Shown here in pieces: positions 35,327-44,210 of a stretch of 64,000 nucleotides of DNA (positions within the stretch are counted from its first letter, which is position 1; each line of letters starts with the position of its first letter). The position numbers and the translations under genes are program-made. The notes beneath the pieces were generated by a model, which worked only from the letters and a program-made list of their open reading frames with translations, was not told the origin of the DNA and did not search any database. Source of the DNA: Haematobacter genomosp. 1 (GTDB lineage Bacteria; Pseudomonadota; Alphaproteobacteria; Rhodobacterales; Rhodobacteraceae). The stretch lies in NCBI RefSeq assembly GCF_002196855.1, contig NZ_NIPW01000015.1, positions 97,085-161,084 on the forward strand, read 5' to 3'.

Positions 35327-36823
35327 ATGAAAAAATTTCTGCTTTCCACCCTCGCCGCCGTGGCTCTTTCCGCGCCGGCGACTGCCGCAGAGCCGACGAA
35401 TGCCCGCGTAGCCGTCGCGATCACCGAGACGATCTCCGGCCATAACCCCTACTCCGATCCGGTCGTGCTCGTTTCCAGCGTATGGTGCCAGATTTACGGC
35501 TGCATCATGCGTTACGACTTCGACAGAAAGGAATACGTCCCCTATCTGGCGGAGAGCGTGAAACCGGTGGACGCGTTGACATGGGAGCTCCGCCTGCGCC
35601 CGGGACTCACCCGCCACAACGGCGAGAAGGTGGTAGCGGCGGATATCGTTCATTCCATCAACTTCCTGAAGAACGACCCGACTTCCGGCAAGGGCTATCT
35701 TGTCTCCAGCATCGACAAGGTAGAGATCGTCGACGACCTTACTGTGCTGATCCGGACGACATCCGCCGATGCGACCCTGCGGGATAATCTCGCCGGGATC
35801 GTGGTGACATCCAAGGCGCTCTACGACCAGTATGGAGCAGAGATGTTCAGCAAGGCACCCTATGGCGCCGGGCCCTACAAACTCGCTGAGGTGCGGATCG
35901 GTGAGCATATGATCCTTGAGCGGAACGACGGGCATCCGATGCTGTCGCCGAACAATCCCCGCCAGGTCATGTACCGCATCCTGCCGGAACCGGAGCAACG
36001 CGTGACGGCACTTGCCAATGGTGAGGTGCAGATCGCGCAAGGGGTGCCGCCGCAACTTGTGCAGCGCGTCCGCGACATGCCCAATGCCCGGATCGAGACC
36101 ATCAATTCGGTGGAGATGATGTTTCTCGCCATGTCACCGAAAACCCACCCTTGGGACAGGAAGGAGGCGCGGCAGGCCGTCGCGCATGCCATCAACCGCG
36201 AAGGCATCGTCCGGGCCATCCTGCAAGGGCAGGCAGCTTTGCTGAATGGCCCGGTGAGCGAAGGCCAGATCGGCTTTGATCCGGATTTCGTCAGCCCCTA
36301 CGACTACAATCCCGAAAAGGCACGGAACCTGCTGAAGTCGGCCGGGCTCGAAGGCGTAGAAATCACGCTTTCCACTCCCGTGGGTCGGTATACGGCCGAC
36401 CGCCAGATCGCGGAGGCCATGCTGCCGATGCTGGAAGACGCCGGTTTCACGGTCACGCTGGAGACGCCGGAATGGGCCACGCTCTGGTCGAACGTGCAGG
36501 CGGGCAAGGTGCCGTTCTACTATATGGGGCGCGGCTCGATGATCGATCCGTCGCGGGCACTCCACCAGTATTTCGGCACGGGCGGTTCTCCCCGGATTGG
36601 CTATTCCGACGCGGAACTGGATACGCGGCTTGCGGCAGAAAAGGCGGAGTTCGATCCCGCCCTGCGCAATGAGAAGATGCAGTCCGTGATCTCCCGCCTC
36701 GTCGAGGAAGCACCGGCGGCCTTCATGTGGCAGCACCAGATGGCTTGGGGCATCTCCAACACCGTCACCTTCCAGCCGCGGCCGGCCGACCAGGTAAACG
36801 GCTGGGAAATCTTCGTGAACTGA
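35327..36823 (+). CDS. Peptide/opine-type ABC transporter substrate-binding protein (SBP_bac_5)
   Basis: 498 residues: Sec signal peptide MKKFLLSTLAAVALSAPATA, then a DppA/OppA-type cluster C binding fold (YVPYLAESVKPVDALTWELRLRPG, VAADIVHSINFLKN, RQAVAHAINREGIVRAIL). Such proteins bind peptides, opines or glutathione-like compounds. First gene of a plus-strand operon that also holds two permeases, two RidA genes and a fused ATPase. Confidence 0.93.
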   Translation: MKKFLLSTLAAVALSAPATAAEPTNARVAVAITETISGHNPYSDPVVLVSSVWCQIYGCIMRYDFDRKEYVPYLAESVKPVDALTWELRLRPGLTRHNGEKVVAADIVHSINFLKNDPTSGKGYLVSSIDKVEIVDDLTVLIRTTSADATLRDNLAGIVVTSKALYDQYGAEMFSKAPYGAGPYKLAEVRIGEHMILERNDGHPMLSPNNPRQVMYRILPEPEQRVTALANGEVQIAQGVPPQLVQRVRDMPNARIETINSVEMMFLAMSPKTHPWDRKEARQAVAHAINREGIVRAILQGQAALLNGPVSEGQIGFDPDFVSPYDYNPEKARNLLKSAGLEGVEITLSTPVGRYTADRQIAEAMLPMLEDAGFTVTLETPEWATLWSNVQAGKVPFYYMGRGSMIDPSRALHQYFGTGGSPRIGYSDAELDTRLAAEKAEFDPALRNEKMQSVISRLVEEAPAAFMWQHQMAWGISNTVTFQPRPADQVNGWEIFVN

Positions 36824-36880
36824 CGCCGACTTTCAGCTGCTGCACGCGCGCTGTGCCAATTCCCTCATGAAGGAAGCACC

Positions 36881-37885
36881 ATGCTGTTCTATATCGCACG
36901 ACGGCTCGCGGGGGCCGTTCCGGTCCTGCTGGTTGTCGCCGCGCTGATCTTTACACTGATGCAGTTCGCGCCCGGCGATGCGGTAAGCATGCTTGTGTCG
37001 GACGAAGCCACGGCAGAGGAAAAGGCCCGAATCCGGGAAGCGTGGGGGCTGGATCAGCCCGCACCTCTCCAGTTCGCCAACTTCGTGGCAAAGGCGGTTG
37101 TCGGCGATTTTGGCGACAGCTTCCGCTACAAGATACCCGTGCTCGACGTCATTGCGACACGCTTGCCCGCGACGATAGAACTCGCCGTGGCCGCCACGCT
37201 CATCGCGGTCTTTATCGGCATTCCGCTTGGCGTGCTGGCGGCGGCACGCCCCGGGACGATGTGGGACGCAATTGCATCCGCCATCTCCTTCGCGGGTATT
37301 TCGGCACCGAACTTCTGGATCGGCATTCTGCTGATCCTGCTTTTTGCCGGACACCTGCATATGTTGCCGTCGGGCGGTCGAGAGCCATGGGGTATGGAAC
37401 TGGAGCCGATCACCGGGTTTCTGATCCTTGACGCACTGCTTCAGGGCAGGTGGGATGCACTTGGCCAGGCTCTGAAGCACCTTGCCTTGCCTGCCATTGT
37501 GCTCGGCACCAATATGACCGGGATCATCACCCAGCTCACCCGCGCCTCGGTGATGGACGCGCTCGGCGAAGATTTCGTGATGACCGCCCGCGCCAAGGGA
37601 TTGAGCGGCGCGAGGGTCCTCTGGCGCCACGCCTTCCGCAATGCGCTGGTCGGTGTTGTCACCATCGTCGGGCTGGAATTCGGCGCGCTTCTTTCAGGGG
37701 CAATGATCGTCGAGACGGTCTTCGCCTGGCCCGGCATCGGCAGTCTGCTCGTGCAAGGGATAGGGGCGCGGGACTTCCCGCTCATCGTCGGGCTCGTGCT
37801 GACCTATACGACGATCTTCATCCTGGTGAACCTGATCATCGACATTCTCTACACCGTCATCGACCCGCGCATCAGGATCAACTGA
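36881..37885 (+). CDS. Peptide ABC transporter permease, DppB-type
   Basis: 334 residues, six membrane segments, start MLFYIARRLAGAVPVLLVVA and the EAA-loop VMTARAKGLSGARVLWRHAFRNAL typical of DppB/OppB. The stop is followed by one base and the ATG of the second permease. AAGGAAG precedes the start. Confidence 0.94.
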   Translation: MLFYIARRLAGAVPVLLVVAALIFTLMQFAPGDAVSMLVSDEATAEEKARIREAWGLDQPAPLQFANFVAKAVVGDFGDSFRYKIPVLDVIATRLPATIELAVAATLIAVFIGIPLGVLAAARPGTMWDAIASAISFAGISAPNFWIGILLILLFAGHLHMLPSGGREPWGMELEPITGFLILDALLQGRWDALGQALKHLALPAIVLGTNMTGIITQLTRASVMDALGEDFVMTARAKGLSGARVLWRHAFRNALVGVVTIVGLEFGALLSGAMIVETVFAWPGIGSLLVQGIGARDFPLIVGLVLTYTTIFILVNLIIDILYTVIDPRIRIN

Positions 37886-37886
37886 T

Positions 37887-38768
37887 ATGGCCGAGATCTC
37901 CGTCCCCGAATTCCGCACCCGCTGGCAGACCCTTCGCACCCGTTACCGGCACCTGTTCGGCGCCAAGGCCGCATTCGGCTTCACGGTGTTGGGGCTGCTG
38001 ATCCTGACCGGCATCCTCGCACCCATCCTCGCGCCGCATGCCCCGAACCGGCAGGATCTCATGTCTGCCATGCTGCCCCCGGATTGGACGGGGCCGCATG
38101 TGCTTGGCACGGATCATGTCGGCCGGGACATCCTGAGCCGCATCATCTTCGGTGCACGTGTGTCGCTTGTCATTGCCCTTTGCGTGGCGCTGTTTGCGAG
38201 CGTCGCCGGCGTATTTCTTGGCATAGTGTCCGGCTATTTCGGCGGTCGGATCGATGGCGCGATCCAGAAGCTGGTAGAGATCACCTGGTCCTTCCCGCCG
38301 CTTATGCTTGCCATCGCCATTGTGGCCTTCATCGGTCAGGGATTGACGATCGTCATCGTTGCCCTGACGGCCCAACGCTGGATCCCCTATGCGCGGGTCA
38401 CGCGGGCAGAGGCCATGGCGCTGAAGGAACGGGAGTTCGTCACCGCCGCTCGCGCGCTCGGCGCGAAGGACGGGTTCATCATCCGTCATCACATCCTGCC
38501 CAACGTCATGCTGTCGATCATTGTCATCACGACCTTCTCGATGGCCAACGCCATCATCGCGGAATCCTCATTGAGCTTCCTGGGCCTTGGCGTCCCGCCC
38601 ACCATTCCGACCTGGGGGGGGATGTTGTCGGATGCGCGCTCCTACATCTCCAGCGCCTGGTGGATGGCGCTATTCCCCGGCCTTGCCATCTTTCTGACTG
38701 TTCTGGGCCTCAACCTGCTGGGGGACGTCCTGCGGACCCAGTTCGACCCGAAACTCAAATCGCACTGA
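37887..38768 (+). CDS. Peptide ABC transporter permease, DppC-type
   Basis: 293 residues with the DppC-type cytoplasmic N-terminus and periplasmic GPHVLGTDHVGRDILSRIIFGARVSL, EAA-loop FVTAARALGAKDGFIIRHHILPNV and C-terminal WWMALFPGLAIFLTVLGLNLLGD. Pairs with the DppB-type protein to form the channel. Confidence 0.95.
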   Translation: MAEISVPEFRTRWQTLRTRYRHLFGAKAAFGFTVLGLLILTGILAPILAPHAPNRQDLMSAMLPPDWTGPHVLGTDHVGRDILSRIIFGARVSLVIALCVALFASVAGVFLGIVSGYFGGRIDGAIQKLVEITWSFPPLMLAIAIVAFIGQGLTIVIVALTAQRWIPYARVTRAEAMALKEREFVTAARALGAKDGFIIRHHILPNVMLSIIVITTFSMANAIIAESSLSFLGLGVPPTIPTWGGMLSDARSYISSAWWMALFPGLAIFLTVLGLNLLGDVLRTQFDPKLKSH

Positions 38769-38781
38769 AAGGCAAATACTG

Positions 38782-39153
38782 ATGACCAAACGCTCTCACT
38801 TCGACACGATGGACGGGGCACGCCGTTCGCTGGTCTGCCAAACAGGTCAGTGGGTTCATTTCACCGGGCTGCAGCCCCGCAATCTGGACGGCGACATCAA
38901 GGAACAGGCGAAGGATGTGATCGCACAGCTCGACGCGCTGATGACGGAAACCGGCATCTCGCAGTCCGACCTGTTCAGCGTGACGATCTGGCTGAAGGAC
39001 ATGTGCTACTTTTCGGCGCTGAATTCCGTCTGGAACACATGGGTGGACGACACGAACCCCCCTGCGCGGACCTGCGTCTCCGGAGAGCTCTACCGACCGG
39101 ATCTGCTTCTGGAGATCGTCGCCGTCGCTTACCGCCAGGAAGCCGCAGCATGA
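38782..39153 (+). CDS. RidA-family protein, first of a tandem pair
   Basis: 123 residues of the YjgF/YER057c/UK114 family, which hydrolyse reactive enamines/imines to keto acids and ammonia. LVCQTGQWVHFTGLQPRNLDGDIKEQ and the C-terminal NPPARTCVSGELYRPDLLLEI carry the family pattern, with the active-site Arg in PARTCVSG. Overlaps the second RidA gene as ATGA. Placed between permease and ATPase genes, so it probably handles an imine made from the imported compound. Confidence 0.88.
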   Translation: MTKRSHFDTMDGARRSLVCQTGQWVHFTGLQPRNLDGDIKEQAKDVIAQLDALMTETGISQSDLFSVTIWLKDMCYFSALNSVWNTWVDDTNPPARTCVSGELYRPDLLLEIVAVAYRQEAAA

Positions 39154-39515
39154 GTATTCGGAAAACCGGGCGCAAGGACAGTTGGGGGCCGAAGATTTTC
39201 CTTGGCTCCGCAGCGGGGGATATCGCATCCGTCTGCCTTACCGCGCCTGACAAGGCGGAAGGTTTCATCGGTCAGACACGCGGCATCCTGGGCGTAATCG
39301 ACGAATTGATGGCGGAGATGGGCACAGACCGAAGCGCTCTCATCAATGCGCAACTCTGGATCGCCGACATGGCGGACTGGCCGGATTTCGTGACGGTCTG
39401 GAACGACTGGATCGGCGATGGCGAGGCACCGGGGCTTTCCGTGGTGCAGATGGCGGCCTCGCGCCGGGATTCTTTGCTGGAAATCCGCGCCTGGGCCCAC
39501 CGCGCGGCTGCGTGA
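39150..39515 (+). CDS. RidA-family protein, second of a tandem pair
   Basis: 121 residues, diverged from the neighbour: WGPKIFLGSAAGDIASVCL, then TRGILGVIDELMAEMGTDRSALINAQLWIADMADWPDFVTVWNDWI. The position of the RidA catalytic Arg is replaced (APGLSVVQMAAS instead of PARTCVSG), suggesting changed or lost imine deaminase activity. Coupled by ATGA to the first. The two may form a mixed trimer; this is inference. Confidence 0.82.
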   Translation: MSIRKTGRKDSWGPKIFLGSAAGDIASVCLTAPDKAEGFIGQTRGILGVIDELMAEMGTDRSALINAQLWIADMADWPDFVTVWNDWIGDGEAPGLSVVQMAASRRDSLLEIRAWAHRAAA

Positions 39516-39528
39516 CGGAGATAAACCG

Positions 39529-41259
39529 ATGAGCGCACCCCTCCTGAGCATCGAAAACATGGTCGTGTCCTTTGGCGGACAATCTCAGCCCGCTGTGCGC
39601 GGAGTGTCTCTTGATGTCCACCGGGGCGAGATACTTGCGCTCGTAGGAGAATCCGCGTCCGGCAAGTCCGTCACGGTGAAATCGGTGATGCGTCTTATCG
39701 ACTTTCAGGGAGGACGGATCACCGGCGGCCGCATCATCCTCTCAGGCAAGGAACCTGTCGATCTCGCGGCGGCCCCGGAGCCAGTGCTTCGGCGGCTCCG
39801 GGGCGCCAGGATTGCGATGATCTTTCAGGACCCGATGACATCGCTCAACCCGGTGATGACGATCGGTGCTCAGCTGACGGAGGCGATCCGCCAGCATGGC
39901 CGGGCCGCCGATGCGCAAGTCCGCGCGCTTGCCATGCTGGAGCAGGTCCGCCTGAGCGACCCCGAGCGCCGTATGGCCCAATATCCCCATGAGCTTTCGG
40001 GCGGCATGCGGCAGCGGGTGATGATCGCCATGGCACTGGTCTGTGAACCGGACCTGCTCATCGCGGATGAACCCACGACCGCGCTTGACGTAACGGTGCA
40101 GGCCGAGATCCTGGGGCTGATCCGCGGCCTCCAGAAGCAGAACGGAATGGCGGTGTTGTTCATCACCCATGACATGGGCGTCGTGGCAGAGATCGCCGAT
40201 CGCGTTGCCGTCATGCTTCAGGGTGAAATCGTTGAGGAGGGCACGGTCCAGAAAGTGTTCGACGCCCCCCGTCACGCCTATACGCGCAAGCTGCTGGATG
40301 CTGCACCGAAGTTCCGGGAAGGCGGGACAGCTACACCCGTCGAGGTTGATCGCGCCGCGCCCGTGTTATCCGTCCACCACCTGACAGCCCGTTATCCTGT
40401 GCGCTCCCGCCTGCTCCGTCGTCATATCGCCAATGTTCATGCGGTGGAGGATGTGAGCTTCGATCTGCATCCCGGGGAAACGGTGGCGATCATCGGCGAA
40501 AGCGGCTGTGGAAAATCGTCGCTTGCCAAGAGCCTGCTGCGGCTCCTCCCCGTGGCCGAAGGGCGCGCCTTCCTGGCAGGGCGTGATCTCCTGACGCTGG
40601 AGGGGGAGCATCTGCGCGCCGCGCGCGCCGATATTCAAATGGTGTTTCAGGACCCTTACGCTGCGCTGGACCCGCGCATGTCTATCCGCCAGATACTGTC
40701 GGAGCCATTGCGTATAAGGGGCCTGCCGGTGGAGGGCGCCCTGCTGGAAGCGCTTATCGCGCGGGTCGGCCTGCCGGAGGGGAGCCTTGACCGTTATCCC
40801 CATCAGTTCTCCGGCGGCCAGCGCCAGCGGATCTGCATCGCCCGGGCGCTGGTCTTGCGCCCGAAAGTGCTGATTGCAGACGAACCTGTCTCTGCGCTCG
40901 ATGTAGCAATCCAGTCGCAGATTCTCGATCTGCTGAAATCCTTCCAGCGTGACGATGATCTCGCCATGCTCTTCATCAGTCACGACATGGCCGTGGTGGA
41001 GCGTGTCGCCGACCGCATTGTCGTGATGTATCGCGGGCGCATCGTTGAGGAAGGTCCGGCCTACGCGGTGCTGGGCCAGCCCTCTCATCCCTATACACGA
41101 CGGTTGCTTCAGGCGGTGCCGGTGTCACATCCTCGCCGACGGATGGACCGCGCACCGATGGGTGAGCCTACCCCTTCACCGATATTTCCGCTCGGCAGCA
41201 CTCCCGCGCTCGGCTCATGGCGACAGATCGGGCAGGACCACCGAGTTTGGGAAGCATAG
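39529..41259 (+). CDS. Peptide ABC transporter, fused DppD-DppF-type ATP-binding protein
   Basis: 576 residues with two complete ABC cassettes. First: GESASGKSVTVKS, LSGGMRQRVMIAMAL, LLIADEPTTALDVT. Second: GESGCGKSSLAKS, FSGGQRQRICIARAL, VLIADEPVSALDVA. The first half ends in an oligopeptide-transporter C-terminal extension (HAYTRKLLDAAPKF), the second likewise (HPYTRRLLQAVP). It energises the DppB/DppC channel, and is the last gene of the operon. Confidence 0.95.
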   Translation: MSAPLLSIENMVVSFGGQSQPAVRGVSLDVHRGEILALVGESASGKSVTVKSVMRLIDFQGGRITGGRIILSGKEPVDLAAAPEPVLRRLRGARIAMIFQDPMTSLNPVMTIGAQLTEAIRQHGRAADAQVRALAMLEQVRLSDPERRMAQYPHELSGGMRQRVMIAMALVCEPDLLIADEPTTALDVTVQAEILGLIRGLQKQNGMAVLFITHDMGVVAEIADRVAVMLQGEIVEEGTVQKVFDAPRHAYTRKLLDAAPKFREGGTATPVEVDRAAPVLSVHHLTARYPVRSRLLRRHIANVHAVEDVSFDLHPGETVAIIGESGCGKSSLAKSLLRLLPVAEGRAFLAGRDLLTLEGEHLRAARADIQMVFQDPYAALDPRMSIRQILSEPLRIRGLPVEGALLEALIARVGLPEGSLDRYPHQFSGGQRQRICIARALVLRPKVLIADEPVSALDVAIQSQILDLLKSFQRDDDLAMLFISHDMAVVERVADRIVVMYRGRIVEEGPAYAVLGQPSHPYTRRLLQAVPVSHPRRRMDRAPMGEPTPSPIFPLGSTPALGSWRQIGQDHRVWEA

Positions 41260-41363
41260 ACCGACTGCTCAAGGGTCAGCCTGCCTGCCAGACGGCTGCG
41301 GGGATCCATTGACCCCCGTCCGGCATGAGGCCGGCCCCCCTCCCCTGCACGGGCGCGATGCCC

Positions 41364-41592
41364 TCAGATCGCCGCCGCCACAAGCGCGCTGGCCCCTGAC
41401 AGGTCGCCGAGCTTCTCGCCTGCGGCAATGCGACCACGACTGCGGTTGGCGCACGCCTACCGGACAGTGGCCTCCTCCAACACCTCCGGCGCCTCCTCAG
41501 GCGGAAGGATCAGCACACCACAGTCATCCATGATGACAATATCACCCCGCACGACCGGCACATTGCCAAAGGAGAGCCTGCGCACCGTTGCC
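41364..41592 (-). pseudogene. RraA-family protein remnant (C-terminal part)
   Basis: The minus strand reads VVRGDIVIMDDCGVLILPPE and then a typical RraA/HMG-aldolase C-terminal helix, but an in-frame TAG at 41457-41459 splits it before GRIAAGEKLGDLSG and a final stop at 41364. The N-terminal two thirds are missing where the LysR gene ends at 41593. RraA-like proteins are aldolases/decarboxylases for 4-hydroxy-2-oxo acids or RNase E regulators. Clearly dead: truncated and with an internal stop. Confidence 0.7.
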
Positions 41593-42474
41593 TCAGGTGC
41601 TCGACAGGATTGCCTTCCCCAAAGAAAGGTCTGCAGTGCCGAGAGCGGCGTTCAGGAAAGCCTGCGCGGCGCGGCTTACATGGCGTTCCGTGGGGCGGAC
41701 GGCATGGAACATGCGGGGTGGCAGTGGAAAAGGAAGCTCGACCAGCCGGCCAGCGGCAAGCGACGCCTCTACAACCACGCGAGAGAGAGCGGAGATCCCT
41801 GCTCCCGCCTCCACCGCCGCACGCACGGCTTCGTTGGAGGGGAGCACCATCTCAATCCTCGGTGTCACACCGGCTGCTGCGAGCGCTTGTTCCAATATCG
41901 CACGGGTTCCCGAGCCTTTTTCACGAAAGACCCAACCCGCCCTGCCAGGATCCGCCACCGGCGACGAGGCGACGAGGACGAGCTGATCCATGGCGGCAGG
42001 CGTAAGTGTAAACGCAGGGGAGGACACTTCGTCCTCCACGAAACCGAGATCAGCCTCCCCTTCCGCGACGGCGCTTCCTGCGTCGTGGGTGTTGAGGATC
42101 CGCAAAGTCAGTTCGATCCCCGGGTGGGCGGCGTGAAAACTCTGCATGATCGGCGGCAGCCAGTAGTTTGCGACGGTCTGACTGGCGACCAGCCGCAACC
42201 GCCCGTGGTGCAGACCGGTAGAGGCTGCGAGGAAGGCTACCGCTTCCTCGGCCCGTGCAACGACCGTGCGTGCTTCGGGGAGGAAGCTCCGCCCCAGATC
42301 AGTCAATACGATCCCCCGCCCGACTCTGTCGAAAAGCCGAACATCATGGCGTTCCTCCAGCGCTGCGATGGCGGCGCTGGTGGCGGACTGCGTGAGGTTC
42401 AGCGCACGCGCGGCCTCTGTCACATGCTGGCGTTCTGCGACGGCAATGAAAATTCGTAACTGTTCCAGGGTCAT
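41593..42474 (-). CDS. LysR-family transcriptional regulator (CysB/CysL-like)
   Basis: 293 residues, winged helix-turn-helix MTLEQLRIFIAVAERQHVTEAARALNLTQSATSAAIAALE, then a periplasmic-binding-type sensor domain. Divergent from a TDT-family channel gene, an arrangement known for sulfite- or anion-responsive LysR proteins. The 150-bp intergenic AT-rich stretch (ATCATCGATAAAATAGAT near 42526) fits a LysR site. It probably activates the channel gene. Confidence 0.92.
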   Translation of the reverse strand: MTLEQLRIFIAVAERQHVTEAARALNLTQSATSAAIAALEERHDVRLFDRVGRGIVLTDLGRSFLPEARTVVARAEEAVAFLAASTGLHHGRLRLVASQTVANYWLPPIMQSFHAAHPGIELTLRILNTHDAGSAVAEGEADLGFVEDEVSSPAFTLTPAAMDQLVLVASSPVADPGRAGWVFREKGSGTRAILEQALAAAGVTPRIEMVLPSNEAVRAAVEAGAGISALSRVVVEASLAAGRLVELPFPLPPRMFHAVRPTERHVSRAAQAFLNAALGTADLSLGKAILSST

Positions 42475-42624
42475 CTTTCTTCCTCTGCGTGATGAAGCGC
42501 CCTGCCCCGCAACGGGCGTAAACTATCATCGATAAAATAGATCATTCGAACAAGTTTAATCCGTTGGATTGGTGATCCCGGTGTCTTTATCTCCGCCGCA
42601 GGACCCAAAAGGACAGACGAAACG

Positions 42625-43734
42625 ATGCGCACCGTGACATCCACCTTCCAGCCGCTCAGCCGCCTCGACAGCTCTCGGGAAGTGGTTCGGCAGTTTACGC
42701 CCAACTGGTTCGCGGTAACGATGGGCACAGGGATCCTCGCCGTCGCCCTCGCCCAGACGCCGTTTCGCGCGATGGGAGAGGTTTTATGGGTAGCCAATAT
42801 CGTCCTTTTCAGCCTTTTCACCGTGATCTACGCCGCTCGGTGGGCCATCTTCCCCGGCGAGGCAAAGCAGGTCTTCAACCATCCGGTCATGGCGATGTTC
42901 TTCGGTTGCATCCCGATGGGCCTCGCAACGATCATCAATGGCTTTCTCATCTATGGCGCGCAACGTTTCGGAGCATCCGTCTTTATCGTGGCCGAGACAC
43001 TGTGGTGGATAGACGTGGCGCTGGCAGCCCTCTGCGGCGTCGCCATACCCTACATGATGTTCACCCGGCAGAGCCACTCGATGGAGCAGATGACTGCGGT
43101 TTGGCTTCTGCCAGTGGTAGCGGCGGAGGTAGCGGCCGTTTCCGGTGGGTTACTTGCGCCCCATGCGGTAAACGGGCTGACCGTTCTTTGGGTCTCTTAC
43201 ACACTCTGGGCGCTTTCGGTACCGATTGCGATGAGCATGCTGGTCGTCTTGCTGCTGCGGCTCGCACTTCACAAGCTTCCGCACGCGTCCATGGCGGCGT
43301 CAAGCTGGCTGGCTCTGGGTCCGATCGCCACTGGAGCCTTGGGGCTGATGACCCTCGGTCAGGTAGCGCCTGATATCCTGACAGCCCATGGTCTGGACCA
43401 GTATGGTGCCGCGGCCTCAGGTATTGGCCTTATCGGCGGGGTCATGATGTGGGGCTACGGGCTGTGGTGGTGCGCGATGGCATTGTTGATCACCTGCCGC
43501 TATCTGCGAGATGGCCTGCCGTTCAACCTCGGTTGGTGGGGCTACACCTTTCCAATCGGGGTCTATGCCCTTGCGACCCTCAAACTGTCGGTTCTGCTGC
43601 CGATTACCGCGATTGGTCTTTTGGGATATTCGATGGTCGGTCTGCTGGGGGTGATATGGGTCATCGTTGCCGGGCGGACGCTCGCTGGCGCATGGCGGGG
43701 GGAATTGTTTGCTTCTCCATGCGTGCCAAAGTGA
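42625..43734 (+). CDS. TDT/SLAC1-family transporter (TehA-like anion channel)
   Basis: 369 residues with about ten membrane helices. FTPNWFAVTMGTGILAVAL at the start, repeated helical hairpins and the late LGWWGYTFPIGVYALATLKL match the TehA/Ssu1/Mae1 (TDT) family of anion channels and carriers, which move sulfite, malate, chloride or tellurite-related compounds. With the divergent LysR gene a sulfite exporter is a reasonable guess. The start ATG follows AGGACAGACGAAACG. Confidence 0.87.
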   Translation: MRTVTSTFQPLSRLDSSREVVRQFTPNWFAVTMGTGILAVALAQTPFRAMGEVLWVANIVLFSLFTVIYAARWAIFPGEAKQVFNHPVMAMFFGCIPMGLATIINGFLIYGAQRFGASVFIVAETLWWIDVALAALCGVAIPYMMFTRQSHSMEQMTAVWLLPVVAAEVAAVSGGLLAPHAVNGLTVLWVSYTLWALSVPIAMSMLVVLLLRLALHKLPHASMAASSWLALGPIATGALGLMTLGQVAPDILTAHGLDQYGAAASGIGLIGGVMMWGYGLWWCAMALLITCRYLRDGLPFNLGWWGYTFPIGVYALATLKLSVLLPITAIGLLGYSMVGLLGVIWVIVAGRTLAGAWRGELFASPCVPK

Positions 43735-43957
43735 AAAATTTTAACACCTCGCGGTAGGGAAAGTGCTTTCGCCTAAATGGCTTAGGCCGGAAAGACGCTA
43801 TCGATTTCGCTCGGGGCGTGATGAATGACCGTTTGTTGCGGCAATTCAAATCAAAGAAAGAAATGATCACGCTTAGAAGGTTTATATTGAAGTTAAGCAG
43901 TTACAGCGAAAAATCAGGCCCTAATATGATGATAACGAATGACTATTTCCCGGGCTT

Positions 43958-44067
43958 CGTTCCCGAAGGATCGATCATACGTTCCCGATATGTCGATGTG
44001 CTCGTTCCCGATGTGTCGGGGCACTGTTCCTGAAGTGCCGAAACCCGTTCCCGATGTGTCTACGACT
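43958..44067. repeat. Iteron array (five direct repeats), probable replication origin
   Basis: Five direct repeats of about 22 bp, starting at 43958, 43980, 44003, 44025 and 44046 (spacing 22, 23, 22, 21), consensus CGTTCCCGATGTGTCGNNGC. Copies 3 and 5 are best; copies 1 and 4 are more diverged. An AT-richer stretch lies to the left (43735-43950). Iterons are binding sites for plasmid initiators, and the repA-type gene ends only 144 bp away, so this is the likely oriV. No DnaA box was recognised. Confidence 0.8.
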
Positions 44068-44190
44068 CCGATTTTGCGCGTTCCTCGCGCATTGGTTTGA
44101 ATCACTTTTGATGCCTCTCCGCCGTGAGAGCTTCAATTGCGGGGTGTTGTTGGCTGATGATCGAGTGTCCTGTCGGAGGACCGCGGAGGC

Positions 44191-44209
44191 GCACGACACT
44201 TCGGGAACG
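44191..44209 (-). repeat. Inverted single iteron beside the repA stop codon
   Basis: The complement reads CGTTCCCGAAGTGTCGTGC, matching the iteron consensus in reverse orientation, 1 nt from the repA stop at 44211. A lone inverted copy next to an array is common in iteron plasmids and can mediate copy-number control or handcuffing. Confidence 0.6.
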
Positions 44210-44210
44210 C

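Noticed and set aside
43818..44033. Small plus-strand open frame of 71 codons
   Set aside because: It runs through the iteron array and has no motif or clear ribosome site.
43958..44067. Regularly spaced repeats considered as a CRISPR array
   Set aside because: Repeats follow each other every 21-23 bp with no spacers of 30 bp, vary in sequence, and lie next to a plasmid initiator gene; they are iterons.
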